NCBI GenBank assembly: GCA_937877455.1
Contig: CALFIU010000017.1
Span: 3,700 to 67,699, forward strand
Direction of reading: 5' to 3'
Source of the DNA: an uncultured Bacteroidales bacterium
Lineage (GTDB): Bacteria > Bacteroidota > Bacteroidia > Bacteroidales > UBA3824
Length of the DNA stretch: 64,000 bases
Shown piece after piece: positions 46,559 to 56,227 of this stretch. Position 1 is the first letter of the stretch. Every line of letters starts with the position of its first letter. The position numbers were made by a program, and so were the translations under genes. A model generated the notes under the pieces. It saw only the letters and a list, made by a program, of their open reading frames with translations, was not told where the DNA came from and did no database searches.

Positions 46559-46577
46559 TATACTCTCATTAAGCGAA

Positions 46578-46652
46578 TTTGATACAAAAACACATCATTT
46601 TGATACAAAAACATAATCCAAAATAAACCGTCCTAAATATCTTTGTATCAAA
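46578..46652 (+). promoter_or_regulatory. Three TTTG-N3-CAAA palindromes with overlapping promoter
   Basis: Sites are at 46578-46588 (TTTGATACAAA), 46599-46609 (TTTGATACAAA) and 46642-46652 (TTTGTATCAAA). The first two lie in identical 15-bp direct repeats spaced 21 bp; the third is 43 bp further, so all are close to the same helix face. A -7-like TATCTTTG at 46638-46645 overlaps site 3, as expected for repression of the DUF3237 gene at 46691. Confidence 0.6.
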
Positions 46653-46690
46653 ATAAATAGAAAAATTTACCACATAAAATTTTAAAAAAA

Positions 46691-47179
46691 ATGAAAAAAA
46701 TAATTTTTATTTTTTTTGTGCTAACATTAGTACAAAAAGCCTTTTCGCAAACTCCCCCACCCCAACCAGAATTGGAATTTGCTATGCAATTGCGTGTAAA
46801 AATAGACGCTCCATATTCTTGCGAAAACACTCCCAACGGCACACGAACTATAATACCAATAACAGGGGGCGAATTTTCTGGCCCTAAAATCAAAGGAATT
46901 GTAATAAACGGAGGTGCCGACTACCAAATGTCTAACGGCAATCGTACAACTCTTGAAGCGATATATTGTATAAAAACCGACGACAACATAATAATTCACG
47001 TTCGCAACTGCGGAATAATCTATACCGACAAAAACGAATTTTATTTTAAAGCCGCACCAAAATTTGAAGCACCTCAAAACAGCAAATACAATTGGCTAAA
47101 CAACGCCATTTTTGTATGTTCACCCTCAAACGAACAAATGCAAGGAGGCATAATACTCAACGTTTGGAAAGTAAAATAA
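46691..47179 (+). CDS. Secreted DUF3237 protein
   Basis: The 162-residue protein has a signal peptide (about 1-20, ending KAFSQ) and a DUF3237 (UPF0311) domain: LEFAMQLRVKIDAP, TRTIIPITGGEFSGPKIKG, NGGADYQMS and KYNWLNNAIFVCSP. This beta-barrel family has no established reaction. It lies 132 bp after the LacI-family gene, behind a triple palindrome, so its expression is probably controlled by that regulator. Most family members are cytoplasmic; the signal peptide here suggests an envelope role. Confidence 0.85.
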   Translation: MKKIIFIFFVLTLVQKAFSQTPPPQPELEFAMQLRVKIDAPYSCENTPNGTRTIIPITGGEFSGPKIKGIVINGGADYQMSNGNRTTLEAIYCIKTDDNIIIHVRNCGIIYTDKNEFYFKAAPKFEAPQNSKYNWLNNAIFVCSPSNEQMQGGIILNVWKVK

Positions 47180-47321
47180 AATTATAAAACACAGAGCAAA
47201 ATATCATTGAATTAGATTCAAAGATTTATGTGTGTTACGTAATTAAAAACATCTGCGAAAGTTAAGTTTTCTATATTTGACAACAAGACAAAATGTTAAA
47301 TAAAATTAACAAAAGAAATCC

Positions 47322-47371
47322 ACACCCCAAATCGAATGATGAGTAGGGGCGGACCTGCGTATCCACCCGTT
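47322..47371 (+). repeat. 50-bp dispersed repeat, copy 1
   Basis: This intergenic block matches the reverse complement of 63902-63951 at 41 of 50 positions. The core GTAGGGGCGGACCTGCG can fold on itself and is much richer in G+C than its surroundings. It lies between the DUF3237 gene and tex. Confidence 0.75.
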
Positions 47372-47474
47372 TAAACGAAATTGCCGTGAGAAATCCATTT
47401 GTTTTTTAGCAATTTCTATTTTTAGAAAAAAAAACTTTTTTATATTTGCCGATAGAAACACAAGAAAAAACAAT

Positions 47475-49604
47475 ATGGACGAAAAGTACATAAAACTTAT
47501 TGCCGATAAACTCGGAATAAGAGAAATACAGGTAAAAAATACAGCATTTTTGTTCTCTCAAGGAGCAACAGTGCCATTTATAAGCCGTTATCGCAAAGAG
47601 GCCACAGGAACGCTTAACGAAGTGCAAGTGGCACAAATAAAAGACGAAATCAAACGCTTTGAAGACCTTGACAAACGCAAGGCTTCAATAATAGAAAGTA
47701 TAGAAAAACAGGAAAAAATGACTCCCGAGTTGCACAAAGCCATTGACGATGCAGTGGATATAACCGTACTCGAAGACCTATACTTGCCATACAAACAAAA
47801 AAAGAAAACTCGAGCTACAATGGCAAAAGAAAAAGGATTGGAACCATTGGCAACACTAATACTTACACAAAAAAATTTCAATCCATTAACCGATGCCGAA
47901 AAATTTATCAACGATAAAGTAGCCAACATAGACGAAGCATTACAAGGAGCTCGCGACATAATAGCCGAAACAATAAACGAAAACGTAGAAGCAAGAAACC
48001 GTATCCGAAATCTTTTTAACCGCGAGGCAATAATTACATCGCGACTTGTAAAAGGCAAAGAAGAAGAAGGACAAAAATTTCGCGATTACTTTGAATACGA
48101 CGAAAAACTATCGCGCATACCCGCACATAGACTAATGGCAATGATGCGTGGGGCAAACGAAGGAATTTTAAAAGTGGGTATAGCTCCCGACGAACAAAAC
48201 GCAATTGAAATACTCAACCGAACATTTGTAAAATCAAAAGGCGAAGTAGGTCGACAAATACAAATGGCAGCAGAAGATAGCTACAAACGATTAATGCAAC
48301 CATCAATAGAAACCGAGTTTAACAACCTCGCCAAAGAAAAAGCCGACCAAGAAGCTATTAGCGTTTTTGCCGAAAACCTTCGCAACTTGCTCTTGGCATC
48401 TCCATTGGGCAAAAAAAGAATACTTGCACTCGACCCCGGATTTCGCACTGGCTGCAAACTCGTATGCCTAAACGAACAAGGCAATCTACTCCACAACGAA
48501 GCAATATATCCTCATAGCGGTACAAAAGAAGCTTTTGAAGCTATGAAAAAAGTAACCACACTTGTGGAACAATACAAAATTGACGTAATAGCAATCGGTA
48601 ACGGAACTGCAAGCCGCGAAACCGAACGATTTGTCAAAAAAATAAGATTCAACAAAGACATCAACGTTTATATGGTAAACGAAAGTGGTGCATCAATATA
48701 TTCAGCATCAGAAGTGGCTCGCGAAGAATTTCCAAACTACGACATCACTGTTCGTGGTGCTGTGTCAATTGGTCGCCGTCTTCTCGACCCCCTTGCCGAA
48801 CTTGTAAAAATTGACCCAAAATCCATAGGAGTTGGTCAATATCAACACGATGTAAACCAAACAAAACTAAAAGAAAGCCTTGACGATGTGGTAGTTAGTT
48901 GTGTCAACCAAGTGGGCGTAAACGTAAACACTGCTTCAAAACACTTATTAACATACGTTTCGGGTTTAGGACCAACGTTGGCAAAAAACATTGTTGATTA
49001 CAGAACAGAAAACGGACCTTTCACCAACAGAAACCAATTAAAAAAAGTGCCACGCATGGGCGAAAAAGCTTTTGAACAATGCGCTGGCTTTTTAAGAATT
49101 GATAACCCCGACAACCCATTAGACAATTCGGCCGTTCACCCAGAAAAATACTACATAGTAAACAAAATGGCCGAAGATTTAAAATGTACAGTTTCAGACC
49201 TCATGGCTGATGCCTCGCTTCGCAAAAAAATTGACATAAAAAAATATGCCGACGATAAAACCGGAATACCAACACTCACCGACATAATGTCGGAGTTAGA
49301 AAAACCAGGTCGCGACCCACGCGGTGTATTCAACCCACCATCGTTTGAACAAAACGTAGAAAAAATCACCGACCTAAAAGAAGGCATGGAACTAACAGGA
49401 ATAGTAACCAACGTTACTAATTTTGGTGCATTTGTAGATTTGGGCGTACATGTAAGTGGACTTATTCACGTATCACAACTCGGTGGCACGAGAAAAAATC
49501 CCGTTAATCCATCGTCTGTTCTAAAAATAAACCAACCAGTAAAAGTAAAAGTAATTTCACTTGACATTGATAGAAACAGAATAGGACTTGGATTGGTAAA
49601 ATAA
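47475..49604 (+). CDS. tex: Tex-family RNA-binding transcription factor
   Basis: The 709-residue protein has the Tex layout: a helical N-terminus (TVPFISRYRKEATGTL), a YqgF/RNase H-like domain (ILALDPGFRTGCKL), helix-hairpin-helix motifs (GLGPTLAKNIVDYR, VPRMGEKAFEQCAGFLRI) and a C-terminal S1 RNA-binding domain (ELTGIVTNVTNFGAFVDLG). Tex binds nucleic acids and affects transcription. A -7-like TATATTTG lies at 47441-47448, 26 bp upstream of the start. A terminator follows. Confidence 0.95.
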   Translation: MDEKYIKLIADKLGIREIQVKNTAFLFSQGATVPFISRYRKEATGTLNEVQVAQIKDEIKRFEDLDKRKASIIESIEKQEKMTPELHKAIDDAVDITVLEDLYLPYKQKKKTRATMAKEKGLEPLATLILTQKNFNPLTDAEKFINDKVANIDEALQGARDIIAETINENVEARNRIRNLFNREAIITSRLVKGKEEEGQKFRDYFEYDEKLSRIPAHRLMAMMRGANEGILKVGIAPDEQNAIEILNRTFVKSKGEVGRQIQMAAEDSYKRLMQPSIETEFNNLAKEKADQEAISVFAENLRNLLLASPLGKKRILALDPGFRTGCKLVCLNEQGNLLHNEAIYPHSGTKEAFEAMKKVTTLVEQYKIDVIAIGNGTASRETERFVKKIRFNKDINVYMVNESGASIYSASEVAREEFPNYDITVRGAVSIGRRLLDPLAELVKIDPKSIGVGQYQHDVNQTKLKESLDDVVVSCVNQVGVNVNTASKHLLTYVSGLGPTLAKNIVDYRTENGPFTNRNQLKKVPRMGEKAFEQCAGFLRIDNPDNPLDNSAVHPEKYYIVNKMAEDLKCTVSDLMADASLRKKIDIKKYADDKTGIPTLTDIMSELEKPGRDPRGVFNPPSFEQNVEKITDLKEGMELTGIVTNVTNFGAFVDLGVHVSGLIHVSQLGGTRKNPVNPSSVLKINQPVKVKVISLDIDRNRIGLGLVK

Positions 49605-49608
49605 AAAT

Positions 49609-49658
49609 AAAAAACACGGAAAGCAACAAAAAAATTATCTGCTTTTCGTGTTTTTTTT
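49609..49658 (+). terminator. Intrinsic terminator of tex
   Basis: AAAACACGGAAAGCA pairs with TGCTTTTCGTGTTTT (one mismatch) and is followed by a run of T. Confidence 0.8.
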
Positions 49659-49741
49659 AGTATAAATACATAAAAAAAACATTAAAATTTCCTCTAAAAT
49701 TTACACTTTTTTCATTAAAAATTAGGAAATAATAACTCAAA

Positions 49742-50419
49742 ATGGAAATTATTTACGAAGACAACCACATAATAATTGTCAACAAAACCGTAAACGAAAT
49801 TGTACAAGGCGACAAAACAGGCGATAAACCGCTGTTAGACACCGTAAAAGCATACATAAAAGAAAAACATAACAAACCCGGCGAAGTTTTTCTCGGATTG
49901 CCACATCGACTCGACCGCCCCACAAGCGGCATTGTGGTGTTTGCACGCACAAGCAAAGCCTTAACACGACTTAACGAAATGTTTCGCAACGGCGATGTTC
50001 ACAAAATATATTGGGCAATAACCGCCACAAAACCACAACAAAACGAAGGCAAACTATCTGATATGTTGATACGAAACGAAAAACAAAACAAATCGTATGT
50101 AACACATAACAACACAAAAAATGCCAAAAAAGCCGAACTCGAATATAAAATAATTGCACACAGCGACAGATATTTTCTTTGGCAAATAAAACTACTAACT
50201 GGTCGCCACCACCAAATTCGCTGCCAACTATCAAACATTGGTTGTGCTATAAAAGGCGATTTAAAATACGGATACCCACGTAGCAATCCCGACGGAGGAA
50301 TATGCCTACACGCTCGCAACATAAGTTTTATTCACCCCGTAAGCAAAAAAGAAATAACGGTAACAGCACAACCGCCAAACGACAATCTTTGGAATTTTTT
50401 TGTTGAAAATAATAAATAA
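49742..50419 (+). CDS. RluA-family RNA pseudouridine synthase (short form)
   Basis: The 225-residue protein has only the catalytic domain, with HRLDRPTSGIVVFAR (catalytic D58) and GRHHQIRCQL. It has no S4 domain, like the RluA/TruC-type enzymes. It converts uridine to pseudouridine in rRNA or tRNA; target unknown. The helicase gene begins 6 bp after its stop, so both are in one operon. Confidence 0.9.
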   Translation: MEIIYEDNHIIIVNKTVNEIVQGDKTGDKPLLDTVKAYIKEKHNKPGEVFLGLPHRLDRPTSGIVVFARTSKALTRLNEMFRNGDVHKIYWAITATKPQQNEGKLSDMLIRNEKQNKSYVTHNNTKNAKKAELEYKIIAHSDRYFLWQIKLLTGRHHQIRCQLSNIGCAIKGDLKYGYPRSNPDGGICLHARNISFIHPVSKKEITVTAQPPNDNLWNFFVENNK

Positions 50420-50425
50420 CAAAAA

Positions 50426-52354
50426 TTGAAAACATTAAGCGAAATAAATCAAGAAATAAAAAATCTTTCCAACTTGATAGCCGCCGAAAAGCAAAATGAG
50501 TTGGAAGAATATTCTCAAAAAGTTAATTCACAACCACTTAGCGAACAACGCAAACTCGGTATGTGTCGCTACCCGTTAAAAATAACCGACCAACTTTTCA
50601 ACAAAGGCGAAAAACTTCTTGTCAAGTTAGTTACAGAAAACAACGCATTAGAACAACAAAGCGGAAACTTTTTTAAATCGGGTGTATGCGTAAAACTATT
50701 TCAAAAAGACGATGCAGAAGAATACGTTACTGGAGTAGTTAATAATTCTGACAAAGAACAAGTAACGGTTACACTCAACACCGATTTTATGCAAGATTGG
50801 ATGCTTTCGCATGGATTATGTTTGCAAATAATGTTTGATAACGCATCGTACAAAGAAATGGAAAATGCAATAAAAACATTTGCCGACACCGACGACGAAC
50901 GCATAAACCACCTTAAAATGATAATCTATGGCGATGAAAACCCACAATTTTGCGAAGATACACCATTTGTACCAGACACAAGGCTTAATCAAAGCCAAAA
51001 CCAAGCACTCCGCCTAATAAACAACGCACAAGATATAGCCATTGTTCATGGACCTCCCGGCACTGGCAAAACAACAACCCTCGTTCGTGCAATAATTCAA
51101 ACATTAAAAACCGAAAGGCAAGTACTTGTGTGCGCGCCATCAAATGCAGCTGCCGACCTACTTACCGAAAAACTTAAAAACCTTTTTATCAATGTTGTAC
51201 GTATAGGACAACCAGCAAGAGTTACTCCAGAAGCATTAGAAAACACCTTAGACGCAAAAATTGCTAATCACCCAAACTACAAAGACATACGCGCACTTAG
51301 ACGAAAAGCCGATGAATATAGGCGCATGGCAAAAAAATACAAACGCAACTTTGGAGAAGAAGAACGCCGACAACGCGCCATGCTCAACAAAGAAGCCAAA
51401 CAAATAACCGAAGATGCCGATCACTTGGCTTTTTACATCACAAGCGACATACTAACAAATGCGCAAGTTATAACATGCACGCTCGTAGGAGCAGCAAACC
51501 GCGAAATAAAAGATATGCACTACAACACTGTGTTTATCGACGAAGCTGCTCAAGCACTCGAACCTGCCTGCATAATTCCTCTACTTAGAGCCAACCGCAT
51601 TGTTTTTGCTGGCGATCATAAACAATTGCCACCAACAGTAAAAAGTAAAGAGGCTATCAAAGGCGGATTACAAAAAACAATGTTTGAAAAAACCATAGAA
51701 AACAATTCCGCCGATGTAATGCTTACCATACAATATCGCATGAACGAGGCTATAATGCAGTTTTCAAACCAAATTTTTTACGATGGAAAACTTGTTGCCG
51801 ATAATATTTGCAAAAACCAAACTGTATTCGATGGCGATATGCCATTGGAATTTATCGACACAGCAGGAACTGGTTTTGTAGAAAAACACAACTCACAAAC
51901 TCTAAGTACATACAACGAAGAAGAAGCGGCACTAATTATCAAATATTTAACAAGTTATATTCAAAACGTTGAGCTACAAGGAAACTTTCATAGAATAAGC
52001 GGAATTGGTATAATATCACCATACAAAGCCCAAACCGAAATTATAAAAAAATATATAAAAAATTCAGAAATTCCCGACTACGCAAAATTAATAACCGTCA
52101 TAGACACAGCCGATTCGTTTCAAGGTAGAGAAAAAGACGTAATAATTATAAGCCTTACAAGAAGCAACGATAAAGGCGAAATAGGTTTTTTGAACGATAC
52201 TCGACGAATGAATGTTGCAATGACTCGTGCCAAAAAGAAACTAATAATTTTTGGCGACAGCGCAACAATTTCGCACAACAAATTTTACGACAATTTTGTT
52301 ACATTTGCTACAACTAACAATGCGTACAAAAGCGCATTTGAAATTATGTATTAA
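50426..52354 (+). CDS. UPF1/IGHMBP2-like superfamily 1B helicase
   Basis: The 642-residue protein contains SF1 helicase motifs in order: GPPGTGKTTTL (I), VFIDEAAQALEPA (II), AGDHKQLPPT (III), ADSFQGREKDVIIISLTRS (V) and MTRAKKKLIIFGD (VI). The N-terminal 200 residues resemble the IGHMBP2-type oligonucleotide-binding region. It probably unwinds RNA or DNA 5' to 3'. The start is a TTG directly after the pseudouridine synthase gene; no ATG lies near the conserved N-terminus. Confidence 0.92.
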   Translation: MKTLSEINQEIKNLSNLIAAEKQNELEEYSQKVNSQPLSEQRKLGMCRYPLKITDQLFNKGEKLLVKLVTENNALEQQSGNFFKSGVCVKLFQKDDAEEYVTGVVNNSDKEQVTVTLNTDFMQDWMLSHGLCLQIMFDNASYKEMENAIKTFADTDDERINHLKMIIYGDENPQFCEDTPFVPDTRLNQSQNQALRLINNAQDIAIVHGPPGTGKTTTLVRAIIQTLKTERQVLVCAPSNAAADLLTEKLKNLFINVVRIGQPARVTPEALENTLDAKIANHPNYKDIRALRRKADEYRRMAKKYKRNFGEEERRQRAMLNKEAKQITEDADHLAFYITSDILTNAQVITCTLVGAANREIKDMHYNTVFIDEAAQALEPACIIPLLRANRIVFAGDHKQLPPTVKSKEAIKGGLQKTMFEKTIENNSADVMLTIQYRMNEAIMQFSNQIFYDGKLVADNICKNQTVFDGDMPLEFIDTAGTGFVEKHNSQTLSTYNEEEAALIIKYLTSYIQNVELQGNFHRISGIGIISPYKAQTEIIKKYIKNSEIPDYAKLITVIDTADSFQGREKDVIIISLTRSNDKGEIGFLNDTRRMNVAMTRAKKKLIIFGDSATISHNKFYDNFVTFATTNNAYKSAFEIMY

Positions 52355-52362
52355 CAAAAAAA

Positions 52363-52423
52363 TTATACCAATTATGCCTAATTCAACAATAAATTATTGC
52401 CAATTAACGCATAATTGGTATAA
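52363..52423. repeat. 15-bp inverted repeat with competing inner hairpin
   Basis: TTATACCAATTATGC (52363-52377) and GCATAATTGGTATAA (52409-52423) are perfectly complementary. A second stem, CCAATTA (52400-52406) with TAATTGG (52412-52418), uses the same right arm. It lies between convergent genes and has no T-run. Confidence 0.6.
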
Positions 52424-52432
52424 ATACCCAAA

Positions 52433-53383
52433 TTATACTAACGACAAAAAATTATATCTCACAACTAACATATACAACATGCCAGTTATCATTATAATTT
52501 TATATAAGTTTTTAACAAATTTGCAATCTTCCTTAGACTTTATTTTTATAATTTTGTAAAACAAAAATATAAATGGAGCTACCACAAGCAACAAAATATA
52601 AATAGCAGAAATAGTATCGGTTAGGTATTTTAACCACACCCAAACAACTCCCAATATAGATACCAATGTTAAAACTAATGTTATAATTTTGGTATAAAAA
52701 TCACCACAAACCATTGGTACAGAGTTTCTTCCTGCCGCCTTATCACCTTCGCAATCTTCCCAATCTTTTATTATCTCACGTGCCAAAGTTGTTATAGCCG
52801 CAAACACTCCATAACCTGCTGCCCAATAAAAAATTAGATAAATATTAATTTCATCTTCTACTATTTTATCATAATTTTTGGCAATCTGCATCGGCAATTC
52901 ATAAACTGCTGGAAGCAACGGCACAAGCCCCGTCAAAAAGGCAACAATAATATTTCCAATCAAAAACTGTTTCTTGTATGTTGCAGAATAAAACCACAAC
53001 AAACCCGAAATAAACGGATATGCCAACCCAATAATCCAAACTCCAATACGAAACGATACCAAAAAACCAAGAACACAAGCAATAATATTGAGTATCAAGT
53101 GGATATTTACAGCCTCACTACGACTTACACCATTGCCTACAACCACCTCATCTGGGCGATTAACACTATCAGTTTGGGTGTCGAAATAATCATTTATAAC
53201 ATAACCACCTGCCGCCATAAGCACCGTAGATGTAACCATAAATATAAAATCCAAACCACCAAAAAGCGGTTCAAGACCATATACATCCAACAAAGGATTA
53301 ACAATGCAAAACTTAACTAAACATTGCAAAAGTATGATTATCAATAAATTTTTGTAACGTATCAGTTTAAAAAAATCTCTCAT
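52433..53383 (-). CDS. UbiA-family prenyltransferase
   Basis: The 316-residue membrane protein has about eight hydrophobic segments and both Asp-rich motifs of the family: NDYFDTQTDSVNRPDE and REIIKDWEDCEGDKAAGRNS. Bacteroidota homologues of this size are usually named (geranylgeranyl)glyceryl-phosphate prenyltransferases; the acceptor cannot be told. It follows kdsC by 14 bp in an operon of at least three genes. Confidence 0.85.
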   Translation of the reverse strand: MRDFFKLIRYKNLLIIILLQCLVKFCIVNPLLDVYGLEPLFGGLDFIFMVTSTVLMAAGGYVINDYFDTQTDSVNRPDEVVVGNGVSRSEAVNIHLILNIIACVLGFLVSFRIGVWIIGLAYPFISGLLWFYSATYKKQFLIGNIIVAFLTGLVPLLPAVYELPMQIAKNYDKIVEDEINIYLIFYWAAGYGVFAAITTLAREIIKDWEDCEGDKAAGRNSVPMVCGDFYTKIITLVLTLVSILGVVWVWLKYLTDTISAIYILLLVVAPFIFLFYKIIKIKSKEDCKFVKNLYKIIMITGMLYMLVVRYNFLSLV

Positions 53384-53397
53384 TTTTCAACTATTTT

Positions 53398-53916
53398 TTA
53401 TACATCTTCGTCAATATTCCAATCGTTGTTGGCACGCAAAACCTGCTCTACAACATCTCTAACGCTACCATGCCCACCTTCGTATGGACTAACATAATCG
53501 GCTGCTTGAACTATTTCTTTGGTTGCATTTTTTGGACACGTACCAAGGCCTGCTGCTTCTACGCATCGCAAATCGGGTAAATCGTCGCCTTGATACAAAA
53601 TTTGGTCAAGTGTAAGCGAATATTTTTGGGCAAAATCTTTAAGACTTTCAAGTTTTGCGCCTTTTCCCGAATAAATTTCTGTTACTCCAAGTTTTTGAAA
53701 TCTCAAAATCACCGACGGTGAACTTCCCTTGGTTATTATTGCTACTTTATAATTGTTGAGCAACGCTTTACGAATAACAAAACCATCGCGTATGTCCATC
53801 ATGCGCAACAAATCGCCATCGGGCATACACAACACTCCGCTACTCAACACTCCGTCAACATCAAAGGCAAATGCTTTAATGTTGGTTAGTTTACTTTTAT
53901 ATGTTTGTGTTTCCAT
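53398..53916 (-). CDS. kdsC: Kdo-8-phosphate phosphatase (KdsC-like HAD)
   Basis: The 172-residue HAD phosphatase lacks a cap domain. It has the KdsC signature AFDVDGVLSSG with the catalytic DxD, AIITKGSS, KLESLKDFAQKY and the metal-binding GDDLPDL, all typical of KdsC tetramers. It removes phosphate from Kdo-8-P before KdsB (at 20346) activates Kdo. The start overlaps the end of the DUF2520 gene by 20 bp, so translation may be coupled. Confidence 0.9.
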   Translation of the reverse strand: METQTYKSKLTNIKAFAFDVDGVLSSGVLCMPDGDLLRMMDIRDGFVIRKALLNNYKVAIITKGSSPSVILRFQKLGVTEIYSGKGAKLESLKDFAQKYSLTLDQILYQGDDLPDLRCVEAAGLGTCPKNATKEIVQAADYVSPYEGGHGSVRDVVEQVLRANNDWNIDEDV

Positions 53917-54676
53917 TTTGTTTAAATTTTATAATACTTTGAGATAGAGAAATGTAAATATCTTTTAAATAAGGAATTGGTTCAAGCAAATTAATATGTT
54001 TTTCCAACGTTAAATTATCTTGCCTAACAGCAGGTCCTGTTTGACATTTAGCAGGATTGCCGCATTTCAATGCTTTTTCTACCGTTTCGTTTATCAATGG
54101 ATACAACAATCCGAAGTCAACATTATTGTCATCAAGGATATTTTTTGCCACCGCAAAAAAATGATTGGTAAAATTGCAAGCAAAAACTGCCGCCAAATGC
54201 AAATAAATACGTTGGCTACTTGTCATCTCCCTTACATCATTAGATAATGACTTCGCAAATTCCATTATTACAACACCTGCTTCTGGCGATGAATACTCCA
54301 CAAGCAACGGTATATTTTTAAAATCTGCCTTTCGATGCTTAGAAAATGTTTGCGTTGGATAAACAACACCACAATTGTTAAAACGTTGAGCCAAAACATC
54401 AATACCTGTGCTACCACTGCAATGAACCACAATATTTTCTTTTGCAACAGCTGTCGATACTTCTGCTATGGCCGAATCTGTTACAGCAATGAATACAAGG
54501 TCTGATTGTGGAATATTTTCCAAACTATGAAACGCAGGCAATCCAAACCTATCAACTAACGGATTTAATGTCAATGTATTGCGACCATAAATTCCTGTTA
54601 TTTCGTGTCCGCTTTCCAAAATGGCAGGAACTAAGCTCCATGCCACATTTCCACATCCTATTATAAAAATTTTCAA
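53897..54676 (-). CDS. Rossmann-fold oxidoreductase with DUF2520 domain
   Basis: The 259-residue protein starts with a Rossmann motif (IIGCGNVAWSLVPAI), continues with DLVFIAVTDSAIAEV, VVHCSGSTG and GVVYPTQTFSK, and closes with the helical DUF2520 domain (AAVFACNFTNHFFAVA). It resembles NADP-dependent reductases such as pyrroline-5-carboxylate reductase, but the substrate is unknown. It is first in the operon with kdsC and the UbiA gene. Confidence 0.88.
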   Translation of the reverse strand: MKIFIIGCGNVAWSLVPAILESGHEITGIYGRNTLTLNPLVDRFGLPAFHSLENIPQSDLVFIAVTDSAIAEVSTAVAKENIVVHCSGSTGIDVLAQRFNNCGVVYPTQTFSKHRKADFKNIPLLVEYSSPEAGVVIMEFAKSLSNDVREMTSSQRIYLHLAAVFACNFTNHFFAVAKNILDDNNVDFGLLYPLINETVEKALKCGNPAKCQTGPAVRQDNLTLEKHINLLEPIPYLKDIYISLSQSIIKFKQNGNTNI

Positions 54677-54702
54677 CTTTTTTCTTCTTTTATCAACCTA
54701 AT

Positions 54703-56121
54703 TTAACGCTGATTGTCTTTTTTTATCCAATTAGCAAAAATAATTATCGATGCACAAGCACACGCACCGCCGAGAATGTATGGCAACGAACCTCCAAGCC
54801 CAAAACATTCGGGTGCAACAAACAAATAAGTTGAACATACTAATGTCATATATACAGCTGGAACAAAAGCCATCACCCATGGTTTATGGTTAATTACCAT
54901 ATAAACCGTTATTGCCCACAATGTAAACACACTTAGAGCTTGGTTTGACCAACCAAAATAACGCCAAATAACATTAAAACCAGCCGCATCGCTTAGGCTA
55001 TAAACAATAATCAACGCCGTAATTGCAAAAATAGGCAAACTTACCATCAAACGTTTAGATATTTTTGTTTGGTCTATCTTTAAAAAATCGGCAAGTATCA
55101 AACGCGCACTTCTAAGAGCAGTGTCGCCGCTGGTTATAGGAGCAAACACAACTCCAAGCATTGCTAAAACACTTCCTACTTTGCCCATCCATGTTTCAGT
55201 TATAAAATAAACTATTGAAGCTTGAGTTTCTCCATAACCTTTTTCTTTGTAATACCAAATTGCAGCGGCAGCCCATATCATTGCCATTATACCTTCGAGA
55301 ATCATTGCTCCATAAAAAACAGGACGACCAAGTTTTTCATTTTTTAAACAACGTGCCATCAGAGGGCTTTGCGTAGCGTGAAAACCAGAAATAGCACCAC
55401 AAGCTATTGTAATACACATTATTGGGAAAATTGGCGTAACTTCTTTTTGTGGATGTATGCTTGCTATGCCATCTGTTATTTCGGGTAGGCTTATTCCTTG
55501 TTTAAAAATCATAAAAAGAACCCCTAATGCCATAAAAATCAACGAGAAAGCAAACAAAGGATATATTTTTCCAATTACTTTATCAATTGGCAACAATGTT
55601 GCAATAAGATAATAAGCAAAAATAACAATAATCCAAAAGGTGTTGTTCATCCATTCTGGCGTTATCCTATCGAGTATGCCCGCTGGTTGGCTTACAAAAA
55701 CTACCCCCACAAGCACTAATAGTATCACTGTAAACACTCTCATTACTTGCTTTGTAGTGTTTCCAAGATACTTTCCAATAATATCAGGAAGATTGGCACC
55801 ACCCTCACGTAGCGAAATCATACCCGAAAAATAATCATGAAAAGCACCAATAAAAATACAACCCACCACAATCCAAATATAGGCAGCCGTCCCAAATTGC
55901 GCGCCAAGTATAGCACCAAAAATAGGTCCAAGCCCTGCAATGTTGAGAAATTGAATCATAAAAATTTTCCAAGTGGGCAACGGCATATAGTCAACACCAT
56001 CGTTTTTGGTGTAGGCTGGTGTTGCTGCATTGGAGTCTGGTTTAAAAACTCGCTCGGCAAATTTTCCATAAACAAGATAGCCGACTATTAATAAAATTAT
56101 TGATACTGAAAATGTTATCAT
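54703..56121 (-). CDS. CstA-family transporter (short form)
   Basis: From the ATG at 56121 the protein has 472 residues and about 12-13 membrane segments. CstA-type motifs include YGKFAERVF, FLNIAGLGPIFGAILGAQFG, HDYFSGMISLREGG and GFHATQSPLMARCL. E. coli CstA is about 700 residues, but shorter forms are common. The family takes up pyruvate or peptides on carbon limitation. An upstream in-frame ATG at 56334 would run into the divergent DUF819 gene and is rejected. TAACTTTG (minus, 56148-56155) is a fitting -7 box. Confidence 0.9.
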   Translation of the reverse strand: MITFSVSIILLIVGYLVYGKFAERVFKPDSNAATPAYTKNDGVDYMPLPTWKIFMIQFLNIAGLGPIFGAILGAQFGTAAYIWIVVGCIFIGAFHDYFSGMISLREGGANLPDIIGKYLGNTTKQVMRVFTVILLVLVGVVFVSQPAGILDRITPEWMNNTFWIIVIFAYYLIATLLPIDKVIGKIYPLFAFSLIFMALGVLFMIFKQGISLPEITDGIASIHPQKEVTPIFPIMCITIACGAISGFHATQSPLMARCLKNEKLGRPVFYGAMILEGIMAMIWAAAAIWYYKEKGYGETQASIVYFITETWMGKVGSVLAMLGVVFAPITSGDTALRSARLILADFLKIDQTKISKRLMVSLPIFAITALIIVYSLSDAAGFNVIWRYFGWSNQALSVFTLWAITVYMVINHKPWVMAFVPAVYMTLVCSTYLFVAPECFGLGGSLPYILGGACACASIIIFANWIKKDNQR

Positions 56122-56227
56122 TTTTTTTAGATTTTTTTTAACAATGGCAAAGTTAATAAAAATCCAATGCAAACAATAACATAAATTATACGGATTTTTA
56201 TATTTTTGCACGGAATATTTTTTTAAC

